Below are positions 17,650 to 26,777 of a DNA stretch of 64,000 nucleotides, piece by piece. Under the pieces are notes generated by a model. It saw only the letters and a program-made list of their open reading frames with translations, did not search any database and had not been told where the DNA came from. The stretch is from positions 11,524 to 75,523 of the forward strand of contig CAZCSV010000009.1 of NCBI GenBank assembly GCA_964501535.1, written 5' to 3'. Both the position numbers and the translations under genes were made by a program. The stretch comes from FEN-1279 sp964501535 (GTDB lineage Bacteria; Bacteroidota; Ignavibacteria; Tepidaquicellales; Tepidaquicellaceae). Position 1 is the stretch's first letter, and the number at the start of each line of letters is the position of its first letter.

Positions 17650-18327
17650 CTATTTAACTGAATATAGTTTCCACCAGGGCAGGTAAGGAAATTCGTGATG
17701 CTCATAGTGATAGCCGAAAAAATAGCAAGTAATCATTGCGATTATATTATTCTTTTTTTGAGTTCTTGCATTATGAGGCTTCATAATTTGTTCGTGCGGG
17801 AGTTTGTGAGGCAAATAAGTACCAAAGAAAAACAGCTGAAATGAACTCAATATGACAGGCAGAACAAAAAAGAACCAAATTGATAATTCGGTTGTAAACA
17901 GTTTCATCAGATTAAAAATCAAAGCCATGAATATAATTTGACCGATTGTCACGTATTTTGAGAAGAAAGAAAAAAACCAATAGAAAAAATTCTGTGATTT
18001 TATGCAATAATCAGGATCATCAATGCTTCCCGGATTTTCATGGTGTTTCTTGTGGTTGCGGATTAACTTGGAGTAAGATAAACCGGCATACAGGAATGTG
18101 CAAATCCATCCAACTGCAGAATTTATATTTTTAAATTTGGTAACAGTACCGTGCATTGCATCGTGTGCCGTAATGAATAAACCTGTATAAAGGTAAGCCT
18201 GTATGATTGTGTGCAAATATAGAAACGGAGATAAAAAGTCCACTTCAACATAAAGTAAAGAATATACCAGATTTGTTATCCAGAATAATAGTATCAATAT
18301 TGCTATAAATATTCCTTTATTTGTCAA
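17650..18327 (-). CDS. crtW: Beta-carotene ketolase (CrtW-type di-iron membrane oxygenase)
   Basis: A 225-residue membrane protein with the three histidine clusters of the fatty-acid-desaturase-like ketolases: HDAMH (about 56-60), HKKHHENPG (about 93-101, followed by DDPDYC) and YHYEHHEFPYLPWW near the C-terminus. The DPD and PWW patterns point to CrtW, which adds a 4-keto group to a beta-ionone ring, rather than to CrtR/CrtZ hydroxylases. Last gene of the carotenoid operon, 13 bases after the preceding gene. A hydroxylase of the same fold is the alternative. Confidence 0.85.
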   Translation of the reverse strand: MTNKGIFIAILILLFWITNLVYSLLYVEVDFLSPFLYLHTIIQAYLYTGLFITAHDAMHGTVTKFKNINSAVGWICTFLYAGLSYSKLIRNHKKHHENPGSIDDPDYCIKSQNFFYWFFSFFSKYVTIGQIIFMALIFNLMKLFTTELSIWFFFVLPVILSSFQLFFFGTYLPHKLPHEQIMKPHNARTQKKNNIIAMITCYFFGYHYEHHEFPYLPWWKLYSVK

Positions 18328-18340
18328 AATGGAATTTTTA

Positions 18341-18889
18341 TTATTTCAGTTCCCTTTTGCAATTATTCAAAAATATACCTAAATTCTCCGATATTTGTTT
18401 TTTCATCTGTTTACTTATAAATTTCTCTCCCAATATCGGAGCAAGAAAGTGCACATCGCTTCCGCTTTCACGTGACATTGATATTTTTATGGAAACAGAC
18501 ATTTTTGTTGTGTTATTAACAGCTTCTTTAAGCACAGCATTACATCTGAAATAATCAGGTTTGGGATTTTTGGATTCATATACAATATCATTTTCAGAAT
18601 TTGATTTCTCAACCAATAAAAATGTCATCCTCATTGGTGATGATAAAGGTGCATCAACTTCATATGTCCATTCGCTTTCCTTTTCTCCTGTTTTCTTTAC
18701 AGATATAATTCCCGGGAAATTCTTTTTAAAAACAGATATATCCTTCATATATTCCGAAACTTTGCTTATTTCTAAATCAAAAACAATAGATTTCTTAACA
18801 CTGGCTGATACATTGAAACCATCATCAGCAGTTAATTTATAAGAAATAATTAGATTAAATATTATCAATATTAATAGTTTGTTTTTCAT
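18341..18889 (-). CDS. Exported SRPBCC/START-like protein of the carotenoid operon
   Basis: A 182-residue protein with a signal peptide (about 21 residues). The rest has the layout of a START/SRPBCC helix-grip domain: an N-terminal strand with KKSIVFDLEISKV, PGIISVKKTGEKE, a run of strands and a long C-terminal helix (KQMKKQISENLGIFLNNCK). Such proteins bind hydrophobic ligands. Its place between crtD and crtW hints at carotenoid or lipid handling; this is inference. No closer family is recognised. Confidence 0.55.
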   Translation of the reverse strand: MKNKLLILIIFNLIISYKLTADDGFNVSASVKKSIVFDLEISKVSEYMKDISVFKKNFPGIISVKKTGEKESEWTYEVDAPLSSPMRMTFLLVEKSNSENDIVYESKNPKPDYFRCNAVLKEAVNNTTKMSVSIKISMSRESGSDVHFLAPILGEKFISKQMKKQISENLGIFLNNCKRELK

Positions 18890-18978
18890 ATTTTACTGTA
18901 TTATTTCTAATTAACAACAAATTAATTTCAAGTATTAGTTCCTTGTTAAATGAAATCAAAATTTATACAAATTCAATA

Positions 18979-20445
18979 TTATATTCCAATTTTATTTATT
19001 ATTATATTGCTTGTCAGTTTGCCTGAAAGCAGTACGAGTGGAATTCCTCCGCCGGGGTGAGAACTGCCTCCACAGTAATACAATCCTTTATATTTCTTTG
19101 ATTTATTTCTTTGTCTGAGAAATGCTGCATTCTTTGTATTTGATGAAAACCCATAAATACTGCCTTTATAGCTGCCTGTCGTAGTTTCTAAATCGAGTGG
19201 ACTGATAATTTCTTCGCAGGATATAAGGTTTTCAATATTTTTGTTCAATCGCCGGTTTAAAATATCTATAATATTTTTACGAATTTTGCTTATTTCCGAT
19301 TGCCAATCCTGACCGGTATTTACAGGTGCATTTACCATCACAAACCAGTTCTCGCAATTTTCCTTAGCATCCGCTTTATTGAATTTGGAAGATATATAAA
19401 TATAAATAGTGATATTGTCAGAAAAAATACCTTCATTGAAAATATAATGAAACTCATTCCTGTAGTTTTCAGCAAAAATGATATTATGTGTTTCGAGCTC
19501 ATTATGTATTCCTTTAATTCCCCAGTAAAAAATAACTGCTGATGAGGATAGAAGGTGAGTATTTACCGGACAGGTTTTTTCTTCCAGTAAATTGATATTT
19601 GTATATATGGAATCTATGTTTGAAATGACTGTATTGTATTCATATGATGCATAATCTGTTTTAATTTCTTTTACCTGATTATTCTTTGTAATCAGTTTTT
19701 TTACATTTGAATCGAAGTTGAACTTAACGCCCTTTTTTATAGATAATTTCTCCAGGGCTTCTGTAAGTTTTATCATACCGCCATCTATGTAATGTCCACC
19801 AAGCTCATTTTCCACGTATGCTATTATGTTTAGAGTTGCAGGTGCCAGAAAAGGATTCGAGCCGTTATATGTGGCATATCTGCTGAATAACTGTACAATC
19901 TTTTCATCTTTGAAGAAGCTTCTAATTGCTTTCTCCATTGTTCTGAATACATCGATTTTTCTTATCTGGAAGAGAGATTTTATTGAAGATTTTTTAAGAT
20001 AAGTTTTTATCGAATGTATGTTTCCGAATAAAAATATATCTGATGTCAGTTCGTATATATTGCGGGAATAATTCAGGAATCGGTAAAAGTTATATTTATT
20101 GTCTTTGGTTTTTCTTTCGATTTCATCTGCAAACTCATCTTTATTCCTGTAAGCATTAATAATCGTGCCGTTCGGGAAAAAATATTTGCATGTTATATCA
20201 AGCTCTTTAATTTCTAAATAATCATTTATATCAACACTGACTGATTCGAACAATTCCCTGATTACGAATGGCATTGTAATCAGGGAAGGACCCGCGTCAA
20301 ATCTGAATCCGCCGTTTAGTAATGAATGGGCTTTCCCGCCTGTGAATTTGTTTTTTTCAAAAATTTCAACATCATTGCCTTTGTGTGCCAGTCTGATTGC
20401 CGCACTCATTCCTCCAAGTCCCGCACCTAATACGGCAATTTTCAT
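18979..20445 (-). CDS. crtD: CrtI-family carotenoid oxidoreductase, probable 3,4-desaturase
   Basis: A 488-residue FAD protein with the dinucleotide-binding GAGLGG motif at residues 7-12, the FEKN ADP-ribose end, GGFRFDAGPSLITMP, and a C-terminal FAD motif GLYYCGGSSHPGGGIPL, all typical of phytoene desaturase relatives. As a second CrtI paralogue in an operon with a CruF hydratase it most likely desaturates C-3',4' of a 1'-hydroxylated carotenoid (CrtD). A CruO/CrtO-like role is the alternative. It overlaps the upstream gene by 4 bases. Confidence 0.75.
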   Translation of the reverse strand: MKIAVLGAGLGGMSAAIRLAHKGNDVEIFEKNKFTGGKAHSLLNGGFRFDAGPSLITMPFVIRELFESVSVDINDYLEIKELDITCKYFFPNGTIINAYRNKDEFADEIERKTKDNKYNFYRFLNYSRNIYELTSDIFLFGNIHSIKTYLKKSSIKSLFQIRKIDVFRTMEKAIRSFFKDEKIVQLFSRYATYNGSNPFLAPATLNIIAYVENELGGHYIDGGMIKLTEALEKLSIKKGVKFNFDSNVKKLITKNNQVKEIKTDYASYEYNTVISNIDSIYTNINLLEEKTCPVNTHLLSSSAVIFYWGIKGIHNELETHNIIFAENYRNEFHYIFNEGIFSDNITIYIYISSKFNKADAKENCENWFVMVNAPVNTGQDWQSEISKIRKNIIDILNRRLNKNIENLISCEEIISPLDLETTTGSYKGSIYGFSSNTKNAAFLRQRNKSKKYKGLYYCGGSSHPGGGIPLVLLSGKLTSNIIINKIGI

Positions 20446-21896
20446 TTGTTGTTTTTCTTTATTTTATAATTTATGATTCCGTAAGCCATATTTTTAAAAA
20501 TAAAAATATGAACGGGATATAAAATATACCAATAAAGCCTGCCTGAAATACCCTTTGGTCTGAACGTTGCTTCCTGCCTGAAAAGATTTTTATTGTTTTT
20601 GTTTATTATTTCAAATTCAAGCCATGCTTCTCCGGGAAGCTTCATCTCTGCATATAAAAGTAAATATCCCTTTTCTTTATCTGAAATCAGAACCCGCCAG
20701 AAATCAAGAGCATCACCCGAGTCCAATTCTGATGGATGCCTTCTACCTCTTCTTAAACCTACTCCTCCGAATATTTTGTCAATGAATCCGCGTATTCTCC
20801 AAGCAATGTCCATATAATACCAGCCTCTGTTACCGCCAATATGCCATAGATTATCTTTAACATCTTCAATAGGTTCATTAAACTCAATCAGCTTTTTGTC
20901 TTTAAAACATCCGAATGACGGAACGTTTATTCTGCTGGTATAATCATTCCGAATTTTCCCGCTTACAAGAGAATCTGTCCAGCTTGACAGAACATCTTCG
21001 TATTCGATTTTTTCAAATGCATTTCTTACTGCCTCCTCATAACTTATTGGCTCTCCCGGAACAATTTTTAATATTTTATTATTCCTGCATATAACTTCAT
21101 TTTTCATGCTGGATACAAGATTTTTTGCAAGTGCATAAGAAGTTGATGTAACAAAATAAAGCCAGTAGGAAGATAAACGGGGAGAAAGCACGGGAACACT
21201 TATCAAAATTCTTTTCAGCTTTCTTATACGTGCAAAGATAAGCATCATTTCCTTATAGGTTAAAATATCTTTTCCGCCTATATCAAATGTTTTATTGGAT
21301 GCTTCTTGTCTGTTCAAAACCCCTAAAAGATATCTAATTACGTCTCTTATACCAATTGGCTGACATTTTACATTTACCCATTTTGGAGTTATCATCAAGG
21401 GTAGTTTTTCAACAAGATCCCGTATAATTTCAAACGAAGCACTGCCGGAACCTATAATAATTGCTGACCGCAAAACAGTAACGGGAATTGTTGACTCCCG
21501 TAAAAGATTTTCCACATTCAGTCGTGAGGATAAATGATTTGATAAGTTATCGGAGTTGCTAATTCCGCTGAGATAAATAATTTGTTTTGCCTTTGTTGTT
21601 TCTAAAGATTTAATGAAATTTTCAGCACTTTTCTGCTCGTCATTGTAAAAACTTTTCGATGTAGACATTGAATGTATCAGATAATAAGCCGCATCGATAT
21701 CTTCAGGTAAGTTAATGGTATTATATGCTTGCAGAAGATCTGCTTCTATTATTTCAATGCTTCCTTTTAATTCTACTGGTACATTAAACCTTTTTTCATC
21801 TCTTACAAGACAATATACAAAATGACCCTCTTTAATAAGGGTTGGTAAAAGACGTCTGCCAATATATCCGTTTGCACCTGTTAGTAAAATATTCAT
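20442..21896 (-). CDS. SDR-type NAD(P)-binding protein with C-terminal DUF2867
   Basis: A 484-residue protein. Residues 1-290 are an atypical short-chain dehydrogenase (LLTGANGYIGRRLLP at the start, YLIHSMSTSKSFY active-site region, VLRSAIIIGSGSASFE). Residues 320-480 match DUF2867 (WYYMDIAWRIRGFIDK, GEAWLEFEI, YWYILYPVH). It lies between crtB and crtD with a 4-base overlap, so it is part of the operon. The reaction is unknown; the fusion is common in Bacteroidota relatives. Confidence 0.75.
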   Translation of the reverse strand: MNILLTGANGYIGRRLLPTLIKEGHFVYCLVRDEKRFNVPVELKGSIEIIEADLLQAYNTINLPEDIDAAYYLIHSMSTSKSFYNDEQKSAENFIKSLETTKAKQIIYLSGISNSDNLSNHLSSRLNVENLLRESTIPVTVLRSAIIIGSGSASFEIIRDLVEKLPLMITPKWVNVKCQPIGIRDVIRYLLGVLNRQEASNKTFDIGGKDILTYKEMMLIFARIRKLKRILISVPVLSPRLSSYWLYFVTSTSYALAKNLVSSMKNEVICRNNKILKIVPGEPISYEEAVRNAFEKIEYEDVLSSWTDSLVSGKIRNDYTSRINVPSFGCFKDKKLIEFNEPIEDVKDNLWHIGGNRGWYYMDIAWRIRGFIDKIFGGVGLRRGRRHPSELDSGDALDFWRVLISDKEKGYLLLYAEMKLPGEAWLEFEIINKNNKNLFRQEATFRPKGISGRLYWYILYPVHIFIFKNMAYGIINYKIKKNNK

Positions 21897-21907
21897 TTTA
21901 TTTTTTA

Positions 21908-22834
21908 TTATGTTAAATAATGCCCCTGCTTAATTTCTTCTTTGAGCCTGGCTAATCTTACCTTTTCAAACGGATTAAATACATAAGAAGCAATAATCTT
22001 TAATTTTTCTAAACTGGTTACATAATTTCTCCGGGAATATATATCGTAATTCTTTTTTTCGATTTTATCAAGTATGGCAGAATATATTTTCAGCATAATT
22101 ACAGCAGTAGTTCTGGAACCGTCGTCAGTAAGGTAACTTATCCCATACTCTGCAACACTATACTGGCTCCTTGTATGCAATATCAGATATTTCATCATCT
22201 CTGTGTAATTATCATTAATTACTTTTTCTCTGATATCTTTTTCGTTGTAATTAAATTGCTTCAGTATATCCTGTGGTATATATATCCTTCCCAATCTGAA
22301 ATCCTCGTCTATATCACGTATAATATTTGTTAGCTGCATCGCTTTTCCTAATGTAATTGCGTAGCAATGTGCTGCTGTATTAGTATAACCAAATACCTCG
22401 CACATAATTAATCCGACTGTAGAAGCTACCTTATAACAATATAAATCAAGTTCTTGCACTGTATTATACCTGTTTTTTTCAATGTCCATCAATACGCCTT
22501 CAATTAATTCAAGAAAATACTCCTGGGGAATTTGATACTTCAAAACTGTTTTTGTGAATGCGCAATGCTTGTGGACATTTCTGTTTTGATATATGGTACT
22601 TAGATCGTTTTTTAATCTGCTAAACTGGTCTGTAATATCTTTTATTGATTTTTTTTCTGCAATATCAATAAGGTTATCGGCATACCTGCAAAATGAATAA
22701 ACTGCATATGCAGCGAGTCTTTTTCCCTTAGGCAGGAGAAATGAAGAAAAATAAAAACTCTTGGCATAAGTTTTAGTATACTGCTCACATTCATAAAACG
22801 ACAAACCGAAGGGATATAAAAAAATGTTTTTCAT
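21908..22834 (-). CDS. crtB: Phytoene synthase
   Basis: A 308-residue squalene/phytoene synthase. Both Asp-rich metal sites are present: YADNLIDIAE (about residues 51-60) and NIIRDIDEDFRLGRIYIP (about 161-178), together with KSFYFSSFLLP near the start. It condenses two geranylgeranyl diphosphates to phytoene, the first committed step of the pathway. Six bases separate it from crtI upstream. Confidence 0.93.
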   Translation of the reverse strand: MKNIFLYPFGLSFYECEQYTKTYAKSFYFSSFLLPKGKRLAAYAVYSFCRYADNLIDIAEKKSIKDITDQFSRLKNDLSTIYQNRNVHKHCAFTKTVLKYQIPQEYFLELIEGVLMDIEKNRYNTVQELDLYCYKVASTVGLIMCEVFGYTNTAAHCYAITLGKAMQLTNIIRDIDEDFRLGRIYIPQDILKQFNYNEKDIREKVINDNYTEMMKYLILHTRSQYSVAEYGISYLTDDGSRTTAVIMLKIYSAILDKIEKKNYDIYSRRNYVTSLEKLKIIASYVFNPFEKVRLARLKEEIKQGHYLT

Positions 22835-22840
22835 AAAAGG

Positions 22841-24331
22841 TTAATTAATGTTTTCCTTACTGCATATTAACTTCTCTACAATTTTCGAAGATGATAAAAC
22901 TCCGGGCACTCCTGCTCCCGGATGTGTACCCGCACCTGCAAAAAAGAGATTATCAAAATCTTCCGATTGATTGTGAGGTCTGAACCAGGCTGATTGTCGT
23001 AAAATCGGTTCCACTGAAAACGCGGAGCCCTTGTAACTATTTAATGTATTCTGAAAATATAAAGGATCTATTATATGCTCTGCTATAATGTTTTTCTGTA
23101 AATCGGGAAGATAATTTTCTTCAATAAAATCCATAATCTTATCTCTGTATATTTTTCTCGTTTTTTTCCAATCAACTTTAGCGTCTAAATGAGGAACAGG
23201 TGAGAGAACGTAAAAAGACTCGCAACCTTCGGGAGCTATTGAACTGTCGGTTATGGTAGGCATGTGCAGATATAGTGAAAAATCATCTGCAAGTATCTTG
23301 TTTCTGAAAATATCATCGAGTAATCCTTTGTATCTTTTCCCGAGTATGATGTTATGATGCGCAAGCTTGGAATCAAGAAATCTCTTTTTTGTTCCAAAAT
23401 AGATTACAAAGAGAGACATACTGTATCTCAAGCTTGATATTTTACTGTCTGAATATTTTTTCCTGTATTTTTCCTGTATTAGATTTTTATAGGTCCAGCC
23501 GACTTCGGCATTTGATACGATATAATCAGCATTATGTGTGTTCCCGTCTTTTAAGCAGATTCCCTTTATTATTCTTTTTCCGGCAAGAAGTTCCTTGACT
23601 TCACTGTTATAATGAATTTTTCCGCCAAGTTCTTCAAACAATTTGACAAGCCCTTTAATAATGGAACCTGTCCCACCCATTGCATAATGGACACCAAATT
23701 CTCTTTCAAGGTAATGTATTAATGTATATATGGAAGTAGTCTGAAAAGGATTTCCTCCGACAAGCAAAGGATGGAAGGAAAAACATTGTTTTAAAAAATC
23801 ATTTTTAATGAATCCCGAAACATATTTGTAAACAGTTTTATGGGATTTTAATTTTATCAGGTCAGGAAATATTTTTAACATATCCGAAATTTTTGAAAAA
23901 GGCTTATCTGCAAGTTCTATAAATCCTTTGTCAAATATCGGTTTCATATTTTTTACCAGATTCTTGTATCCTTCCACGTCTTTAGGATTCCACTTTTTTA
24001 TTTCATCTAAAGTGAAGTCAAAATCATTATTATAATCAAAAAATTTTCCACCCGAATTGAATATCCTGTAAAAAGGCTGCACAGGAACAATCTTGAAATA
24101 ATCCTCGGTTTTTTTACCCGCTGCCTGAAAAATCTCGTCAAATAAAAATGGAGCGGTAATCACTGTAGGACCCCCGTCAAATTTAAATCCGTTTATTTCA
24201 AATACGTATCCTCTACCACCGGGTTTATCAAGCTTTTCGAAAATTTCAACATTAAAACCTTTTGCGGCCAGTCTGATTGCAGCCCCCAGACCTCCAAAGC
24301 CACTGCCGATTACAATTATTTTTTTACCCAT
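22841..24331 (-). CDS. crtI: Phytoene desaturase
   Basis: A 496-residue FAD enzyme starting with MGKKIIVIGSGFGGLGAA; an ATG seven codons upstream also exists but places extra residues before the Rossmann strand. Later motifs are FKFDGGPTVITAPFLFDE and a C-terminal FAD motif LFFAGAGTHPGAGVPGVL, typical of bacterial four-step CrtI making lycopene. It overlaps the upstream cyclase gene by 16 bases. Confidence 0.92.
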   Translation of the reverse strand: MGKKIIVIGSGFGGLGAAIRLAAKGFNVEIFEKLDKPGGRGYVFEINGFKFDGGPTVITAPFLFDEIFQAAGKKTEDYFKIVPVQPFYRIFNSGGKFFDYNNDFDFTLDEIKKWNPKDVEGYKNLVKNMKPIFDKGFIELADKPFSKISDMLKIFPDLIKLKSHKTVYKYVSGFIKNDFLKQCFSFHPLLVGGNPFQTTSIYTLIHYLEREFGVHYAMGGTGSIIKGLVKLFEELGGKIHYNSEVKELLAGKRIIKGICLKDGNTHNADYIVSNAEVGWTYKNLIQEKYRKKYSDSKISSLRYSMSLFVIYFGTKKRFLDSKLAHHNIILGKRYKGLLDDIFRNKILADDFSLYLHMPTITDSSIAPEGCESFYVLSPVPHLDAKVDWKKTRKIYRDKIMDFIEENYLPDLQKNIIAEHIIDPLYFQNTLNSYKGSAFSVEPILRQSAWFRPHNQSEDFDNLFFAGAGTHPGAGVPGVLSSSKIVEKLICSKENIN

Positions 24332-24615
24332 TTTTTTAAAGTTAATTCCCAAATAATTAAATTAAATGTAAGCAAACTGAATCCAAAAAAGAAATCTTCT
24401 ATAGGAATTGTAAATATTCTCAGATTCAGATTGTTAGAATTATCATATATCACTATTGGTCTCCATGTAAGATATCCATTAATTAATAATATCATTATTG
24501 CCATTATCCCCCAAAAAATCCAGAAACTTTTATTAAAAAATAATTTTGTGCCTAAAAGCATATCCAATATAAAAATTATTATTATAGATATTAATGCTAA
24601 ATAAGTGTATTCCAT
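24316..24615 (-). CDS. crtYd: Lycopene cyclase subunit (CrtYd-type)
   Basis: A 99-residue membrane protein with three helices and the active-site-like IPIEDFFFGFSLLTFNL, the second half of the heterodimeric lycopene cyclases first known from actinobacteria. Its start overlaps the stop of the partner gene by one base. The two subunits together would be a beta-type cyclase; acting on one end of lycopene gives gamma-carotene. Confidence 0.85.
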   Translation of the reverse strand: MEYTYLALISIIIIFILDMLLGTKLFFNKSFWIFWGIMAIMILLINGYLTWRPIVIYDNSNNLNLRIFTIPIEDFFFGFSLLTFNLIIWELTLKKWVKK

Positions 24616-24938
24616 TATTTAATATTTCTTTGATATTTTTTTATAAAATACTTCACGCTTTCCCATGTGAAAATCCCGCAAAAAGGTATTATTATGAAAA
24701 ACAACACTTCTTCTACAGGTAAATTTATTATTTTATATCCGATTATATATGAATCATTAAAGCTCCAATGTCCTTTATAGGTTGCAAAAACATCCCATGC
24801 TATAAATAAAATAAACGGAATGCCAATTGAAATTATCAATCTCAATGGCTTTTTATAAAAATCAATTTCCCTGCTGAAACTCAGGATAAAAGGAAAGAAA
24901 AAAGCAATTAATAATACTATAAAATATTCGTATTTCAT
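24615..24938 (-). CDS. crtYc: Lycopene cyclase subunit (CrtYc-type)
   Basis: A 107-residue membrane protein with three helices, HWSFNDSYIIGYKI and the motif LPVEEVLFFIIIPFCGIF (PxEE), the signature of the first half of heterodimeric lycopene beta-cyclases. It overlaps the CruF-type gene upstream by 4 bases. Confidence 0.87.
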   Translation of the reverse strand: MKYEYFIVLLIAFFFPFILSFSREIDFYKKPLRLIISIGIPFILFIAWDVFATYKGHWSFNDSYIIGYKIINLPVEEVLFFIIIPFCGIFTWESVKYFIKKYQRNIK

Positions 24939-25642
24939 TTGATGACTGAAGTAAAATAAATAATGTCTATAATGATGAACTGAACAATATTAATCATTAA
25001 AATATAATATGACAATAATTTTAAAAACTTACTATGAATATTTAGTAAATCTCGCATTTCCTTCTTAAATAAATAATTTGCCAGATATGAATATAAAAAT
25101 CCCATTATCCACCAACTTATATAATTATTTATAGGGATGCTTCCTTTTTCCCATATCCAGAATTGATTATAAAATGCCGCAAAAGGCTCAAGCAATATAT
25201 CGATAAAAAGAATAAAAATAGATGTAATTATTAAAACTGCTAAATCGTTATTTAATTTTCTAAAAATCAATTTTGTAACTATATAAGCATTGATTGTTAT
25301 TATATACCAACTGAATGCAATTGCTATCGGCACTTTCCCGAATAATAAGGGCGCGATTCTTTCCGTATAGTAGTAATTACCGAAAGGATAACCGAATATT
25401 ACTCCAAGATATTCTATTAAAAATGATGATGTTATTAATATTAAACTAAAAATGATAACTTTTTTCCTGTTAAAAAACCTTAATAAAAATAAAAATGTGG
25501 TGATTGCCTGCAGAGAAAGATAAATATTAGTAGTCCATAAATATTGTCCGAATCCCAAATCGAATATCATAATAAGCAAACCCACAGGGGTCATTATAAG
25601 TACAATGAAAAACAATATTTTAATTATTTTATCTATTAGCAT
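24935..25642 (-). CDS. cruF: Carotenoid 1',2'-hydratase (CruF-type, DUF422)
   Basis: A 235-residue membrane protein with about seven helices. The family motifs EYLGVIFGYPFGNYYYT (about 85-101) and LLEPFAAFYNQFWIWEKG (about 151-168) with NYISWW are present. CruF-type enzymes add water to the psi-end of gamma-carotene or lycopene, giving the 1'-hydroxyl to which a sugar is attached. It overlaps the glycosyltransferase gene by 14 bases. Confidence 0.83.
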   Translation of the reverse strand: MLIDKIIKILFFIVLIMTPVGLLIMIFDLGFGQYLWTTNIYLSLQAITTFLFLLRFFNRKKVIIFSLILITSSFLIEYLGVIFGYPFGNYYYTERIAPLLFGKVPIAIAFSWYIITINAYIVTKLIFRKLNNDLAVLIITSIFILFIDILLEPFAAFYNQFWIWEKGSIPINNYISWWIMGFLYSYLANYLFKKEMRDLLNIHSKFLKLLSYYILMINIVQFIIIDIIYFTSVIK

Positions 25643-26777
25643 TTTTTGTCCCGTAAATCCTACCTTTCCATTTAGAACCTTTCCCGAAAATATTCCATCT
25701 TATTGAATTAATTGATATAATAATAAGGAATAATATTCCCAGAGGATGAATAAATGCCGACAAAATACTGGTTTTAAATTTATAACAAAGTAACAATCTT
25801 GTTATTAGTAAAATAAAAACCTGGGTTGATATTAAATAAAAAGAAAGAAAATGTATTTCAAAAAAATAAGAATTGATTAATAATATAAAAGGTAATATGT
25901 TAAATGCGAATAACATTAATATCACCAGGCTGCTGAAAATAACCGATTTATTGAGCCCGGGAAATATGTTCTTGGAAAAACCCTCCCATACACCTTTAAT
26001 ATCCTTATACATTCTGCAGCTCAGCATTTCCATTCCATCGGCGGCTATTAAGCGAAATCCCGCTTCCTTTATTTTTCTTGCAAGCCAGACATCCTCTACA
26101 ATTTTATCCTTTACATTTTCATACCCCCCAATTTTATCGAAAACATTTTTATTGAAAAGCATAAACTGACCTATTCCAATGCTGAACTTTGTATACCCTT
26201 TCTTCTCGAGGAAATAAAATGGTAATAGAGTTAATGTTATATAATGCAGCAATGGGATTATCAGTTTTTCAGAAAATGTTTTTGTAATTTGATAGGGAAT
26301 TAAAGTTAATAAGTCAGCTTTTTTTGATATTGCTGTTTCCATCGAGAGCTTTAATGAATTCTTATTGTGTATTGTATCCGCATCCGTAAATAATAACCAC
26401 GAACCTTTTGCTTTTTGTGAAAGACAGTGACAGGCATAATTTTTTCCCGTCCATTCATCGGGCATCTCTTCCCCCTTAAGAATTATTAATTCGGAATGTG
26501 TAATCTTGATTTCCTGTAAAATTTTATATGTATTATCAGTCGAATTGTCATCAAGTACAATTACTTCATATTCCGGATAATTCTGTTCTAATAATGATGT
26601 TAAGCAGTTTTCAATATTATCTTCTTCATTACGTGCAGGTACAAGTACAGAAATAAATGGTAGCCTTTCATCATCTATTTTCTCTGTTTTTTTTCTTGAT
26701 AATATTTTTAAATTCCATAAAGTAAGGAAAAGTAAAGATAATAGTATTAAAGATATTATTGTATTATAATAAATCAT
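25629..26777 (-). CDS. Family 2 glycosyltransferase, probable carotenoid glycosyltransferase
   Basis: A 382-residue membrane-anchored GT2 enzyme: N-terminal helix, VLVPARNEEDNI, the nucleotide-sugar site VLDDNS, the DxD-like FTDADT, an acceptor-side VEDVWLA and three C-terminal helices. It resembles CruC/CrtQ-type enzymes that glycosylate hydroxylated carotenoids. Position beside cruF supports glycosylation of the 1'-hydroxyl. Confidence 0.78.
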   Translation of the reverse strand: MIYYNTIISLILLSLLFLTLWNLKILSRKKTEKIDDERLPFISVLVPARNEEDNIENCLTSLLEQNYPEYEVIVLDDNSTDNTYKILQEIKITHSELIILKGEEMPDEWTGKNYACHCLSQKAKGSWLLFTDADTIHNKNSLKLSMETAISKKADLLTLIPYQITKTFSEKLIIPLLHYITLTLLPFYFLEKKGYTKFSIGIGQFMLFNKNVFDKIGGYENVKDKIVEDVWLARKIKEAGFRLIAADGMEMLSCRMYKDIKGVWEGFSKNIFPGLNKSVIFSSLVILMLFAFNILPFILLINSYFFEIHFLSFYLISTQVFILLITRLLLCYKFKTSILSAFIHPLGILFLIIISINSIRWNIFGKGSKWKGRIYGTKNANR

